Part shown: piece by piece, positions 44,765 through 56,426 of the stretch
Numbering within the stretch: position 1 is the stretch's first letter
How the letters are laid out: each line of letters begins with the position of its first letter
Source of the DNA: Enchytraeus crypticus
Lineage: Eukaryota > Annelida > Clitellata > Enchytraeida > Enchytraeidae
DNA length: 64,000 nucleotides
Direction: 5' to 3'
Assembly (NCBI GenBank): GCA_905160935.1
Contig: CAJHZI010000417.1
Coordinates: 753,501 to 817,500 of the forward strand
Position numbers and translations under genes: made by a program
The notes under the pieces: generated by a model
Database searches by the model: none
The model's input: only the letters and a program-made list of their open reading frames with translations
What the model was told of the DNA's origin: nothing

Positions 44765-46010
44765 AATAATATATTCGTTTATTTTCATTCAATCTGACAA
44801 CCGCAGAAAGTGACTGCACATAAATTCCAACAGACACAGCATAACAAATTACGATATAGCATAAACAGTTAATAGGCTACATGTAAGAGAGATGAAACTA
44901 AAATAGTTTTCGATAACATTTACCACATGTATATTACAACATTACATAAATCAATGGTTTATACTATTCATAATTACCATATACGGCGAACTGTACTATG
45001 AGTAAAGAAGAATCTTTTAGTATTCATTAAATTAACTAGCATCATCTAGAATCATACGAGTAATGAAGTTTTTATCGCTTAGACTGCTTCGTTTTGTGGG
45101 AAGGAAAAAGCATCTCTTAGCAGTACTTCTTCGGGTTGGGTAATTATGATTGTTTTGTGGAGGTAACAAATGCGCTAGTAAATGTGCTGGGTTGTTACAG
45201 ATTGCCTTGAAAAGATTATTGTCAGCATAGTTACATAGATCCTCAAAATTAGATTCTTTACTGTAGAATCCAGCTCTCCTTGCCTTCTTTAAAAGGTTTC
45301 AAGACGGGTTCTCTCTTCAGCATTTGTAAAGCCCCACCAAAAATGGGAGGCATACAGAAGCTTAGAGAGTGTGGAGGCTTGAAAGGCTCTTTGATGAACA
45401 TCATTTGCCAAACCTTTACTACGTAATGAATAGAGCGCAAAAATATTGCTCGAACACAAGCTAATGATGCTTGTGATGTGAGCAGAAAAAGAAAAGTTAT
45501 CAGATACTATGACACCTAAGCATTTGAAGTTAGAAACCCGCTCAATTCCTTCAAGGTATGGGACATCTCTTATCTGCCTTTTTTGCTTGGGTAATTGGAA
45601 GAGAATTTCTTTTATTTTATTTCGATTTAATAATAGATTGTTAGAGCGGGACCAGTTTTCGATATGGACTAATTCCTCTTCCGTTGAGTGAAGGTTAGAG
45701 GCAGGCACAATCAGGTATGTGTCATCGGCATATTTGAACAAAGAGTTGGTAGGCTGTATGGTTTTTAAGTCTGATGTAACAATGACAAACGCAGTTGGTC
45801 CAAGGGCTGATCCTTGGACTATGCTGGCATTGATGGCTTCCGATGACGATGTTTGACAATCAAAGATAGTGGTGTGTGAACGGGCAGAGAGGAAGCTGGC
45901 AATCTATCCATTAATATTGCTAGGCACATCTAGGGTACACAGTTTATAAATCACTTTATGACTTCGAGTTAGCCCAATGCATTGCCGAATGTGATTTTCA
46001 AGAACCTAAA
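44765..46010 (-). mobile_element. CR1-like LINE, 5'-truncated (RT core to 3' UTR)
   Basis: Minus strand: TRSHKVIYKLCTLDVPSNI, a TAG, IASFLSARSH, IVQGSALGPTAFVIV, FKYADDTYLIVPASN (catalytic YADD), NFKCLGVIVSDNFSFSAHI and KLLYASHFWWGFTNAEERT, then RRSTAKRCFFLPTKRSS in a shifted frame before a presumed 3' UTR. Better preserved than most relics here. Confidence 0.82.
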
Positions 46011-46284
46011 GAAAGCAATGGCTAACCTGACCCTTATTGACGGATTGATACATGTACATGTATATCAGCGAATAGTTATGTAATGATTGTCCTAAAAATG
46101 TAGTTAAATTAAGCACGGTTAGAATATACAATTGCTTGGTATTGGCATAAAGTTTCTACTTATCTGTCTTATATTCTTTGTCTACTAAAACATATTCTCT
46201 ATAATATCTCACTATATTATAGCACTATATTATATTCACTATAATTATTTTACAATATACTCACTATATTATATCTAAAATTAA

Positions 46285-46755
46285 TAGTGTTAGAGGTATG
46301 CTCTATCATAGAAGAGATCTATTACTAATCTCATGTCGCAAAATTTTTTATTACGTCATCGTTTATCCCTATATCCTTTACGGGATTGAAGCATATAGTT
46401 TTACTTGTAAGTACATAATTGAACACTTATCTTAACTACAACTCAGACCCTGTTAACCTCTTAAGAAATTTACGAATCTCGAAAATTATCTTCAAATGCA
46501 TAAATTCCTCCAATTGTGTCGCCTCTTCTACGGTCATTAATTCTGCTTAAAATCAGGCTGATCAGAGTTATTCTATTCGCATTAAAACAACCAATTACTT
46601 CTTTAAACAATCTAATCATGCTTTTTTCAGGTGAGCACTTTGTAAACTCTTGCTGTACAATTTGGAATGATATCCCCAGTAAAATCAGAACCTGTTCCAC
46701 TGAATCAGTTTTTAGCAAAATGTACAAACAGCATTTAATTGATACTTGGAAATGA
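46285..46755 (+). pseudogene. LINE RT C-terminal fragment
   Basis: IFYYVIVYPYILYGIEAYS is readable at 46335-46395 and, in another frame from 46516, SGEHFVNSCCTIWNDIPSKI to TWK and stop. Both resemble the thumb and C-terminus of LINE reverse transcriptases. Confidence 0.6.
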
Positions 46756-47149
46756 TTATCTATGTATATGTTTACAGTTATACAATTTCTTTACGTCAGT
46801 AGAACCTCTGATCGTTCAGGGATTTTATACTAATATGTGTCCTGCCTGTACTATTGTTTGAATCCGGTTTTAGATTTAATGCCTTTTTAGTTCTACAAAT
46901 CTTTAATTTCTGCTTTAGTTAGTCCGCAATGTTTTGTTCTTTACAGTTTAATGCTATTTTCATTATTTATGTTTATTATCTTCAATTTTTCTACGATCCC
47001 ATGTTGCAATGCTACTATCTTTCCGTGTTTCCGATAGTCAGCTAGATAGTGCTCAATTGTGCTCTTTCTGACGGCCGTCTTATTCGTGTTATGTCTCGTT
47101 GTATGCGCTTTGTGTATATTTTGATTCAGTTACAAACTGGTCATGGTTC

Positions 47150-47179
47150 TCTCTCTCTGTCTGTCTCTCTCGCTCTCTG

Positions 47180-47221
<42 letters not shown>

Positions 47222-47222
47222 C
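47150..47222. repeat. CT microsatellite
   Basis: (CT)n with minor interruptions, about 40 bp before the hAT-like left end. Confidence 0.95.
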
Positions 47223-47276
47223 TGCTGCTGCGCAACATGCTCAGTTGCAATGCACAACATTATAATTAGAGATGGG

Positions 47277-47445
47277 AATCGAACCGAACCCGAACCGAAC
47301 CATAAAATCTAGAATTTTGACCGAACCGAACCGAACTCGAACCCAGACTCTGGCCGAACAGAACCGAATCCGAACCCAGACTCTGGCCGAACCCGAACCG
47401 AACCCGAACGCAGACTTCGTCCAAACCGAACTGAACCGAACTCTT
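47277..47445. repeat. ACCGA-type subterminal array, left
   Basis: Tandem CCGAACCCGAACC-like text with two copies of CCCAGACTCTGGCCGAAC. Confidence 0.9.
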
Positions 47446-47584
47446 GTAGTTCCTTTCTTCTTCACCAGCCTGTCATTAAATAAAGATAGTAAGAACAATA
47501 CAAATATATATTAGTTTTTGCTTTTACATGTCTTACAGTATCTAACAGCATATATTCAGGTAAGACTGGTTCCGACACAAATTT

Positions 47585-47735
47585 AAAAATGGTTGCGGTA
47601 CAAAGGAATGGTAGCGGGAAGTAAGACGGGACTGCGGAAGATACTGGATAGTCTGAATGATACGGCATTGAAATATCGAATGAAGATTAAAATCAAAAAT
47701 ACAAAAGTAATTAGAGTATTTCATTAGAATCTGAA
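47585..47735 (+). pseudogene. RTE-like LINE fragment
   Basis: GGAATGGTAGCGGGAAGTAA, GGACTGCGGAAGATACTGGA and TGAATGATACGGCATTGAAA match the 23435-23530 region. Confidence 0.7.
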
Positions 47736-47940
47736 AATGCTTGACTCAATCTAGGTGGATTTGTTCTTGTTAATCTCAAATTATGAATTTTTTCTAATTT
47801 TAGTATGTTCCTTAATATTTTTGCAGCCAGATTTACAAATAATTATATATGGCATTCTATATGTGTGAAGACTATCTGAATTAAATAATTTTGCACCATA
47901 TCAATGCAATAATTTCATAACTATTTTCGTAACTTCATAA

Positions 47941-48375
47941 TTAGGGCCAGGATTTATATGCACTTAAAATACCCAATATATGCATGAAAAAGCACGTAAA
48001 ATATGCGCCAAAAATCATTCAAATATGTGACAAAAGCGCGGTAAATAGCCTGTGCACTTTACATTTGATCAAATATGGAGAATTAGCTCGTACAATATGC
48101 AGATATAGCTTGCGATATGCAACACAAATCGTTCTGTATACAATATCAAACATTTCATTGTAATTTTCAATTCCTACATTCATTAATGATCAATTATCAT
48201 TCATCAGTGAGGAGCGATGAGTACGCGTACATTATACATACATAGTGCACACTGAATAACATATACTTTAAGTACTTATTGCGCATATTTTAGACTCTCC
48301 AGCACGTTTTACGTTTTCTGTGCGTTCTTCACACTTCGAAGCGCATTTTGCACACTGCACACTTCTCATGCTTTA
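47941..48375. repeat. subterminal-like motif cluster (AGCACGTAAAATATGC)
   Basis: Motifs such as GCACGTAAAATATGCGCC recur here in both orientations and again at 53255-53400. Such clusters mark the ends of hAT-type elements. Confidence 0.55.
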
Positions 48376-48649
48376 CATCAAATTTTGTGCTCTCTGCATC
48401 TATTTAATTCAGACTCTGAATAGTATATTTATAAAGCCAAATTTAAATATTCTTTTCTAAAATTTTAATTTATAGATTAATGTTCAATTAGTCAATAAAT
48501 ACAGTAAATAAATTTAGAAGTACTTACCTGTTCCACACTTGCAAGTATTAGTACTAGGCTTCATGCAGTGGTATGTAACTAATAATTCATATTCCTCAAT
48601 TTCCACTAATGTGTTGCAAATTCAAGCGGCAGAGATAGTTTGGTTTTGC

Positions 48650-51640
48650 TGTTATTTATTAAGCAAACAAGTAAATGTAAGGAATGATTGAATAGCGAAG
48701 TCACATATCAACCGTACATTTAAATTGTTTGCCTCTATTTGAACATATAAGTAATTATCAACATGCAGTGTGACGGATTCCATGAAGCTCAAGATGTTTG
48801 TTAGACAAGATCTATTTCTGGTAAATCCATGTTGACTATTTCTTATTAATTCATAACTATTAAAATGTGTAACTAAACAATCCTTAATAATGCTCTCTAA
48901 CACCTTACTTATGATACTAGTCAAAACTAACCGGTCTATAGTTCTCAGGTTTGTCTCTTCTACCTTTCTTGAACAAGGGAGGCACCCTGGCTTCTTTCCA
49001 GTCTTGAGGTACAATCCCAGTTTCGAGCGATAGATTGAACAATTTAGTAAGAGGACCTACTAATTGGTGTCTCAGCTCAAATGGTAACTTAGGATGAAGA
49101 TCATCTGAACCTGGACTTTTATTACAGTTAATTTCACTAAGTTTCATTAACACTATTTCCTTGCCTATGACTATTTCACTTAAACATTCTGATTCTAGGC
49201 CTGAAAATATTCTATCTGCTATTGGAATATTATCTAGATTTTCTACTGTAAAAACACTGCTAAAGTAGTCATTGAACATGTTTGCAGTGAGCTCATCATC
49301 AGTGATAATGATACCATCAGCATCCCGCAATGGATCTACTTTAACTTTGTTCCTCTCTTTATTTCTAACATAGGCAAAGAAACTTTTATTGTCATTTTTT
49401 ACATTATTAGCTAATTTAATCTCAAACTGTTTCCTTGCCTCATCATTTGCCTTAGCAGACTTGTTTAATTTCTCCTTATACTTATTGTAATGTGACAATT
49501 TTCTACCTGATTTTATATACTTATCCCAAGCTCGTCTCTTTGCTCTCCTTAACTTTTTGCATAATTTAGTTGCCCATTTGCATTTTACTTTTGACCTATA
49601 TGTTAAAGGTATCAATTTATTTCTGATTTCTAAAATATCATTCTTTAAAATTGACCATATATCAATAACATTATTCAAGGATATGCTGTCCCAACCCCTT
49701 AGTTGAGCAGCTGCAATTATAGTGTGATAGTTAGCTTTGTGAAACTTCAATATTTACTCTCTTTCTCAGTTTTTATTTTATTAGTGATTAATTGAAAATC
49801 GATCATGCTATGATCACTAGTTCCTAAAGGTTCCCTAACCATTATATTCTCTACAATATTTTCATCTGAGTTAAATAATAGATCTAAAAAATTTCCATTT
49901 CGACTAGGTTCACTAACTAATTGAAACATGAAGTTATCAGTTATACAGATTATCAATGGATGGTCATTTGATAATGAATCTAAATTATTCCATACTAATT
50001 CCTTGAAGTTGAAATCACCTAATATCACACAATTTTTACAATCACTACAAGCTTGCTCAAACAAATTGAATAACCCGAAGTCATTATCAGATGTGCTATC
50101 TGGTGATCTATATAACATATGCCTAGTAGTGATTTTTCGCCATTACACTCTATGGTACAAAATAGGCTTTCAGGAAAATTGATATCACATATGTCATCTC
50201 TCTGCACTACATTTATGTGATCCTTGATATAAAATAGAACCCCTCCTCCTCTGGTTTTAACAGAACTGATTCTATCTTTTCTAAAAATTTTATAACCTTC
50301 TAATTCTATTTCAGAGTTATCTATTGAACTATTTAACCGAGTCTCAGTGATGCCAATGATACTATAATTATTCTGCTCTACCAATAGTTCTAATTCATTA
50401 CGTTTATTAACAATACTCCTAGCGTTACAAAACATACAGTCTAACTTATCTATTGATTTTGTAACCTCATTAGAGCTACCAGATTGATCTAATCTACTTT
50501 GACTAATACATATACATTTGTCTATTTCTTCTCTATACTCGGAATGTATAGCACTACCTGTTTTCCATCTACGTTTTTTACTACTTTTCCTTTGCTAATT
50601 ACCACATTTTTTTGTTCCTTCTGACCTAAATTCTTTAACCTTATCCCTAAGTTCCTTGTCCAATAACTGTTGTTTCTTAGTGAGGTTAGGCACTATGAAA
50701 ATCTTCTTGTAGTCCTCAGATTCTCGGAGTTGCTTAGCTCTCTTTAGAACCTCTACCTTTCCTTCAACTGAACTTAGTTCAAGCTTATTAAGCCTAGGTC
50801 TCTCGTTATCCTCATTCAACTTGCCTATCCTAGATACCTTTAAGACATGCTTGGTCTTCATGTTGAGCCCTTTACTAAAAATATTGTTAACCTTCTCTCT
50901 ATCACTTTCCTCATTGTCTCCTGTTAAGCTTTCTTTAACGCCATGTACAATTACATTCAGCTTCCTCTGCTCCATATCGAGCTGCTCTGATACCAGCTTC
51001 ACCTGTTTAGAATTTTTGCTTACTATCATCCTCCATTCTTCTACCTTTCCAACATCTTTCTGTAGGGCCTTAACAATTTTCGCATTGTTCTCTAAACATC
51101 TCTTAATTCCAGACAGATCTTCCACTTCCTTCTTAGCCTCCTTGAGGTCTTTCTCTACAGCTCTCTTAAGTTTCTTTAATTCAACAACCTCTATCGGAAC
51201 GTTCTTTGGTTACTCCAATTCCATTAATCTATTCTTTAAATGTCCAATCTCCTCCAATCCATCCCTTATCTCCTTCACATCACCCAAAGCCTCTTTCAAT
51301 TCATTCAGAGCTACTGAAGTTGTCTCCAGTCCAGTAAAAGCTTGCTTCAGAGATAAACACTCAACCACATCCATTTTTAGTTCCTTAACATCTTCCTTTA
51401 ATTTCTTCACTCCAGTCATTTTTACCTGCTCCTCAAGCTTTTGTATTCTTTTCTCCTGCACGCACTGCCTGCATTCATAACCAAGCGATTCCAACTTAGC
51501 CGCTACGAAAGTATCTAGGCCTAATATCTCTGAGACATTGTCGAAGATGTCCCATCTCTTACAGACATCACACAAAACCCAATTCAGCTTCATCTTAGAC
51601 GACACTTTTACCGTAATGGAAGTACTACAATCACACGTGT
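48650..51640 (-). mobile_element. CR1-type LINE with ORF1 and ORF2, missing its 3' part
   Basis: Minus strand. ORF1 (51605-50595) has a C-x2-C / C-x2-C zinc-finger-like start (CDVCKRWDIF, ECRQCVQEKR), long coiled coils and a RRM-like segment (LNVIVHGVKESLTGD). ORF2 follows in pieces: endonuclease (50435-50025 and 50118-49747: IIGITETRLNSSID, CVILGDFNFKEL, GTSDHSMIDFQL), then RT (49750-48917 and 49014-48652: NKSPGSDDLHPKLP, NSQHGFTRNRSCLTNILSF). Homology stops before the YADD block, so the RT is truncated. Confidence 0.85.
50595..51605 (-). pseudogene. CR1-type ORF1 with one in-frame stop
   Basis: About 337 codons. A single TAA at 51207-51209 follows NRLMELE; the frame continues without a shift on the other side. 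Cys-rich N-terminus, Lys/Glu-rich coiled coil, C-terminal nucleic-acid-binding segment. In CR1-type LINEs ORF1 is an RNA-binding chaperone for retrotransposition. Confidence 0.8.
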
Positions 51641-51927
51641 GTAATTGAAAATAAACCTATTACAATTAATTAGCCTCACTATAGACAAATTAAGAATACA
51701 AATCTGATCGCTGACAAGTTTCGATAACGGCTTAGTCCTAACGGACTTAGTGATGTAATCCAATAATCCGAAATTAACGAGTAATTAGAGTGCTACAGTC
51801 ATCAATGACAACATCGAGTACTATACAGACAAAATCAAGCCTGTGAGCAAAAAGAAGGTCCAAAATGGTACAAATTCCAAAATTCAGAAAATCAGTCCAA
51901 AGTAAAGGGAATTAACAGAAATATAAT

Positions 51928-52085
51928 GTAATTATACTGGTTCAGGAAGTTAACTTAACTTAACATAATTATACTGGTTAAGGAAGTCACAAAGACTTGT
52001 AACACCAGTTTTTGCCGTAATTTCATATCTATATGAAAAAATATATATATATACATAAGTTGAGAGACTTGAAACACCAGCATAG
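51928..52085. repeat. dispersed repeat family F
   Basis: ATTATACTGGTTAAGGAAGT and AGACTTGTAACACCAGT; partial internal duplication. Confidence 0.7.
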
Positions 52086-52089
52086 TCCT

Positions 52090-53190
52090 AAATTTCTTAC
52101 CTTGTAATACAAAAATTGCAAAGGAAAGACATACAAATCTTGATAAGTTTAATCAACAAAGTAGAAGTTGATCTATTAAATACATGCTTACCAATACAAA
52201 TACGGCACAAAACATCCCCCACGTAGAAGTATCTTTGAAAGTATCGATCATATGCGAGATAGAAAAATTGAGTAGTAAACACAAATAAATATTAAACAAA
52301 TAAATAGTGAGCCAGGAAAAAGTACTAAACTAGTTGGAATATTTTTGCTAGACAAAATTCTATGGCTAATCATTAGTCTGGCTGACTTTGTGGATTTTGG
52401 AATTTGCGCCATTTTTGGACCATCCTCTTGCTCACCTGTCGGAATTTTCTCAATATCTTATATTTTATCAATATCTTATTTTTTAACTTTGGACTGATTT
52501 TCTGGATTTTGGAATTTGCATCGTTTTTGAACATTCTTCTTGCTAGCAGGGCTGATTTTTATCTCAATAGTACTCTATATTGTTATTGATGGCTGTAGCA
52601 GTCTAACTGTTTTGTGTTTGCAGTTCTTGATGTTATCATGGACGACAGTAGCACTACAATTGTTGTTTTTGTTAATTTTAGAAATTATCTTTCGGGGTGC
52701 ATTTTCGGTTTGCTTTTAGATGGTTTAGTTTGTGTTTTCAATGTATTTCCGGTCCAATATGTTTATATTTTTTATTAAGAATAAACCGATTAGACGTTGA
52801 GTGTCGAAATTTTGTATGTGTGATCTTGACAGTAGAATTTTCCGAGTCTTTCATTCATACGTATGTCAAAATGAAAAAGAACATTTTGATTGAGGGGTTG
52901 ATATGTGATTTTGATATTGTATCTTCCTTACAATCATATATGTTTGCCATAGATTGTAACAAAACGAAACTGGCTTTGGTACTAGAATTTGCATTAGGCA
53001 TACATTTGTGAAATATTAAGTTGCAAACTACTGTACGAGGCCTACTGCTCTTAGTTGCAACTATGAAACAGGTTAGTACTTCAAATTTTATTTACTACTG
53101 TATTGACTAATTGAAAATGAGAGTTCAATTTAATTATTTCTTCATGTTTGAATTTATGATATATGTAGTATGTAAAATTGGCTGTTAAAT
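52090..53190. other. interior of the hAT-bounded segment, no gene recognised
   Basis: Open frames at 52404-52589 and 52697-53011 show no hAT dimerisation or zinc-finger motif that I recognise. Confidence 0.4.
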
Positions 53191-53254
53191 GTGAAATATT
53201 GAAAATAAACACATTGTGCCTGCTTCAGAGTGAGGAATAATTTTTTGGAGCAAT

Positions 53255-53400
53255 AATTGAGTGCTTAAAATGTGCTTTTAAGTGAGTAGTGTTCATAAAA
53301 GCACGTAAAATGCATTTTTAAGTGTGCAATATGCGCAATAAGCAAGTAAAATATGCTCTTAAGTGTGAAATATGCAAAGTAAGCGCGTAAAATATTCATT
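53255..53400. repeat. subterminal-like motif cluster, right
   Basis: AAAAGCACGTAAAATGCATT, GCAATATGCGCAATAAGC and AGCGCGTAAAATATTC. Confidence 0.55.
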
Positions 53401-53934
53401 TATCTAAATTATACAATATGCATATATATATGCAACATAAAACTTTATATTATGATCATTTTCTAAGGATGTACACGTGTTTAACAAATCATCTTTCTTT
53501 GACATTTTTATGTTACTAAATTGCACTTTGTCTCTGAAATATTGGATCAAATTTTAGCCAAGACATTTCCATTTAATTATAACATATCTAATATACAGGC
53601 CTATAGTGAATTTTTTTATACAACAATTGATGAAGCATTCTAATTGCTCGTTATATTCAAGGAGAATATTTCAGATACAATAATAAAGCTAAATATCTAT
53701 ATTATGAACATTTATTGGTCAACTTACAATATTTTAAGAAATGTACAGGAATAAATACCACTTCTCCTTTTTTCATTGTCATATTTTTACCCAGGTGAAA
53801 AAAATGTGGCAGCTATTAGGACTTAATGAATTTTTTAGCATATTTACCTTAAACCATTTTAAACATGTTTGTCAAAACCATGATTATTATAAGTAAAGTT
53901 AAACAATTGCAACATTATCCAAACAAAACCATTT

Positions 53935-54055
53935 CGAACTCGAATCGAACTCTTGCGAGTTGGAAAGTAAGCCGAACCCGAACCGAACCCGTACCCTTGT
54001 TAGAACCGAACCGAACCGAACTTTCATTTTCAACCAACCGAACCGAACCCGAACT
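53935..54055. repeat. ACCGA-type subterminal array, right
   Basis: CCGAACCCGAACCGAACCCG and AACCGAACCGAACCGAAC; same orientation as the left array. Confidence 0.9.
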
Positions 54056-54541
54056 CTGGAAATTCATAAAATTCTCATCTCCAATTATAATGTTCAGAAA
54101 CAATATATTACAATATTGGGATATTGGGATGATGTTCCTTAGAAAACTTAAGAATTTGATAAAGTATAATTCTTCTTAAATTTGCAATTGAAATGCTGGT
54201 GATCCTTCCCTTAAGTTCAATACATCTCGTACTTAAGATCTAAGCTAAGTGCTAATATAATACCTCTAAATAACTTCATTAAAGTACAGCAAAATAAGCG
54301 TCTTCATTAGATGTTTTATTCTTTACTTGGCTATATCAAAGAAAGTTATTGACAACGTTTTAGCACCATCACATCTTCAACGGTTCATTCAAAACAAACT
54401 CAGCATCCATTTAGAATAATATAGACGTACATGAATAATATACAGTAGAATACAAATACGTTCATTGTTCAACAAATACACGTTAACATTAATCCACGCA
54501 AATCAATCAAAGCCAATGTCAATATCTTGTACGATGAGCCT

Positions 54542-54669
54542 CTAATATTTTCTGACTCTGGATGACTTCTTTACTTTGTGGATCCTGACAACGATCATAG
54601 ACAAGATGACGATGGCTAGGAAGAGTATTGAAAACTTAATCCTGCACTGCTCGTTATAGAATTGAGTAC
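54542..54669 (-). CDS. LRP-like exon h (TM helix, short tail, stop)
   Basis: Encodes TQFYNEQC, the hydrophobic helix ISILFLAIVIL-type segment and a basic tail VRIHKVKKSSRVRKY before TAG at 54542-54544. Acceptor GAAACAG. No NPxY or dileucine motif. Confidence 0.85.
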
Positions 54670-56395
54670 CTGTTTCAATGAAATTTAAGAAGTTATAGAC
54701 AAATTTAAAAACAAAAATTTATAGACAAAGTCCACATTAATATAAGTTCCTAAAATTACGAATTGCTTCTGAATAAGCGTAAAAGAGATACTAATATTAT
54801 ATCTCGAGTAAGTTTAAAAGGCTAACTATCCTAAACTGAGACAAGAAGCTAGAAAATCTCTATTTTAATAACTTATACTTACGCTGAAGCTGCGTTATAC
54901 TTCAGTAAAGGTATCGACTCTTAATAACTTATTAAACCAATGCACATTAGGAAAAATGAGAGCAGTCTATATATTGAATCGCTTGCTTTAAATCTACAGT
55001 TTTGCTTGAAAGTTGTTGGGATAAATTTTAATTTATTCCTTAAAATAAACAACTTATTGCACGTATTTTAGATTTAAATGTCACCAGGCATTCTTAAAAT
55101 ATCAGGGAAATATTATTGCAGTCAATCTTTCACTACTGTCTAACTCTGAGGTTATTTCCAATACTTCTTTTATAGAGTCGGGTTTCTTAACTTAGAGCGA
55201 TATCAATAACATGCAACAACAGTAATTATATGCCACTAGAACCCTGCATTGATTTAAGTAAATGCATAGAATAAAGAAAGCGAGTGAGATTCTAATTGAT
55301 GAGCTTCATTTGAGCTCTATTGCCCATACGCTAAATATTTAGTGAAGAATTTTAAACTTTACCATTCAATAATTGATATAAATGTTCATAAAGCAGATGA
55401 AACTTTCGCAGAAGACGCTTTCAACCACGTATCCCATGTAGTAACTTCTCTTGCACCAGGTTCAGGTCGGCGAAGATATAAAAATACTAATAATTATTAT
55501 AAGAGATGGACCAGCCAAATAATATTCAATTGTAACATTCGTTACTATAATCCATTCATTATTTAATTTTGAAAGAAAGACTAACCAAGTTGAGAGATTA
55601 TCCCTACTGACTGTGAATTTGACCATCCAATTTGAGATCTTGAAGCAACTGACTGACCTGAGAAGTAAAAATGAAAAAGAAATTGCAAAACATTCTTTAT
55701 ATTTTGAAGTAAAGTATAATTAAGAGTAGTATATTGCAATTCTTATAATTACGATGATATATTTCGATTAAAATAGTTTAAAGGTGAATGAAAATGAAGG
55801 TTAGTGAAAACTTTGTTATGTACGGATGGATGTATTGTATGGACGCATTGTATGGATGTGAAAGATGGACCTTAAGGAAGGAAGACATCAGGAAATTAGA
55901 GACATTGGAAAAGTGGATAAGGAGGTGAAAGGAAAAGACTAGCTGGACCTAAAAAGTTATCAATGAAGAAGGCTTGAAGAAAGTGAGTGCATATAGACAG
56001 TAGATAAATGCTATAAGAAATAGAGAGCAGAATTGACATACTCTAAGAGGAGACATTTTACTAAAGGAGGTCATAAAAGATAGGGAAGCAGAGGAAGTCC
56101 GAGATTAGGAATGTTAGATGATTTAAGGATCAACTAGTACATGTATGTAGACATACGCATGCGGATCGTATGTGCCTAGTAAACTAAACTCGTCTGCATT
56201 AGAGTGCTAGGTTCGCCACTGGCTGTTAGAGTTTCTTGCACATTTTGCATACAGTATGTGATCTTTAAACTGTAACTATATTCAGCGCTCATTTCTATTA
56301 GTTCATTTCCATCAGTTCTTAATGCTTTCCAACGCAGAATCCCAAAGAAGCGCAATGAATATCTATTGGGTCCTGTGTAAACATATGAGAATCTA

Positions 56396-56426
<31 letters not shown>

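Larger units (their letters stand above)
47259..54091. mobile_element. hAT-like element (6.8 kb) with exact 8-bp target duplication and nested insertions
   Basis: ATTATAAT occurs at 47259-47266 and 54084-54091. Between them the ends are TAGAGATGGGAAT and (reverse complement) TGGAGATGAGAAT, 11 of 13 identical. Just inside both ends lie CCGAACC-rich arrays (47277-47440 and 53935-54055). 8-bp duplications and TAGRG-type termini are hAT traits. The interior holds an RTE-like fragment, a CR1-type LINE and other repeats; I recognise no hAT transposase, so the element is non-autonomous or its transposase has been lost. Confidence 0.72.

Noticed and set aside
50821..51480. Plus-strand 219-codon frame
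   Set aside because: Antisense shadow of the CR1-type ORF1, whose minus-strand reading has coiled coil and zinc-finger features.
52697..53011. 104-codon plus frame as a possible hAT transposase remnant
   Set aside because: No motif or composition supporting it; AT-rich random frame likely.
55657..55657. Start of LRP-like exon g at 55657
   Set aside because: The acceptor is better in sequence, but its phase does not match any donor of exon f; 55652 does.
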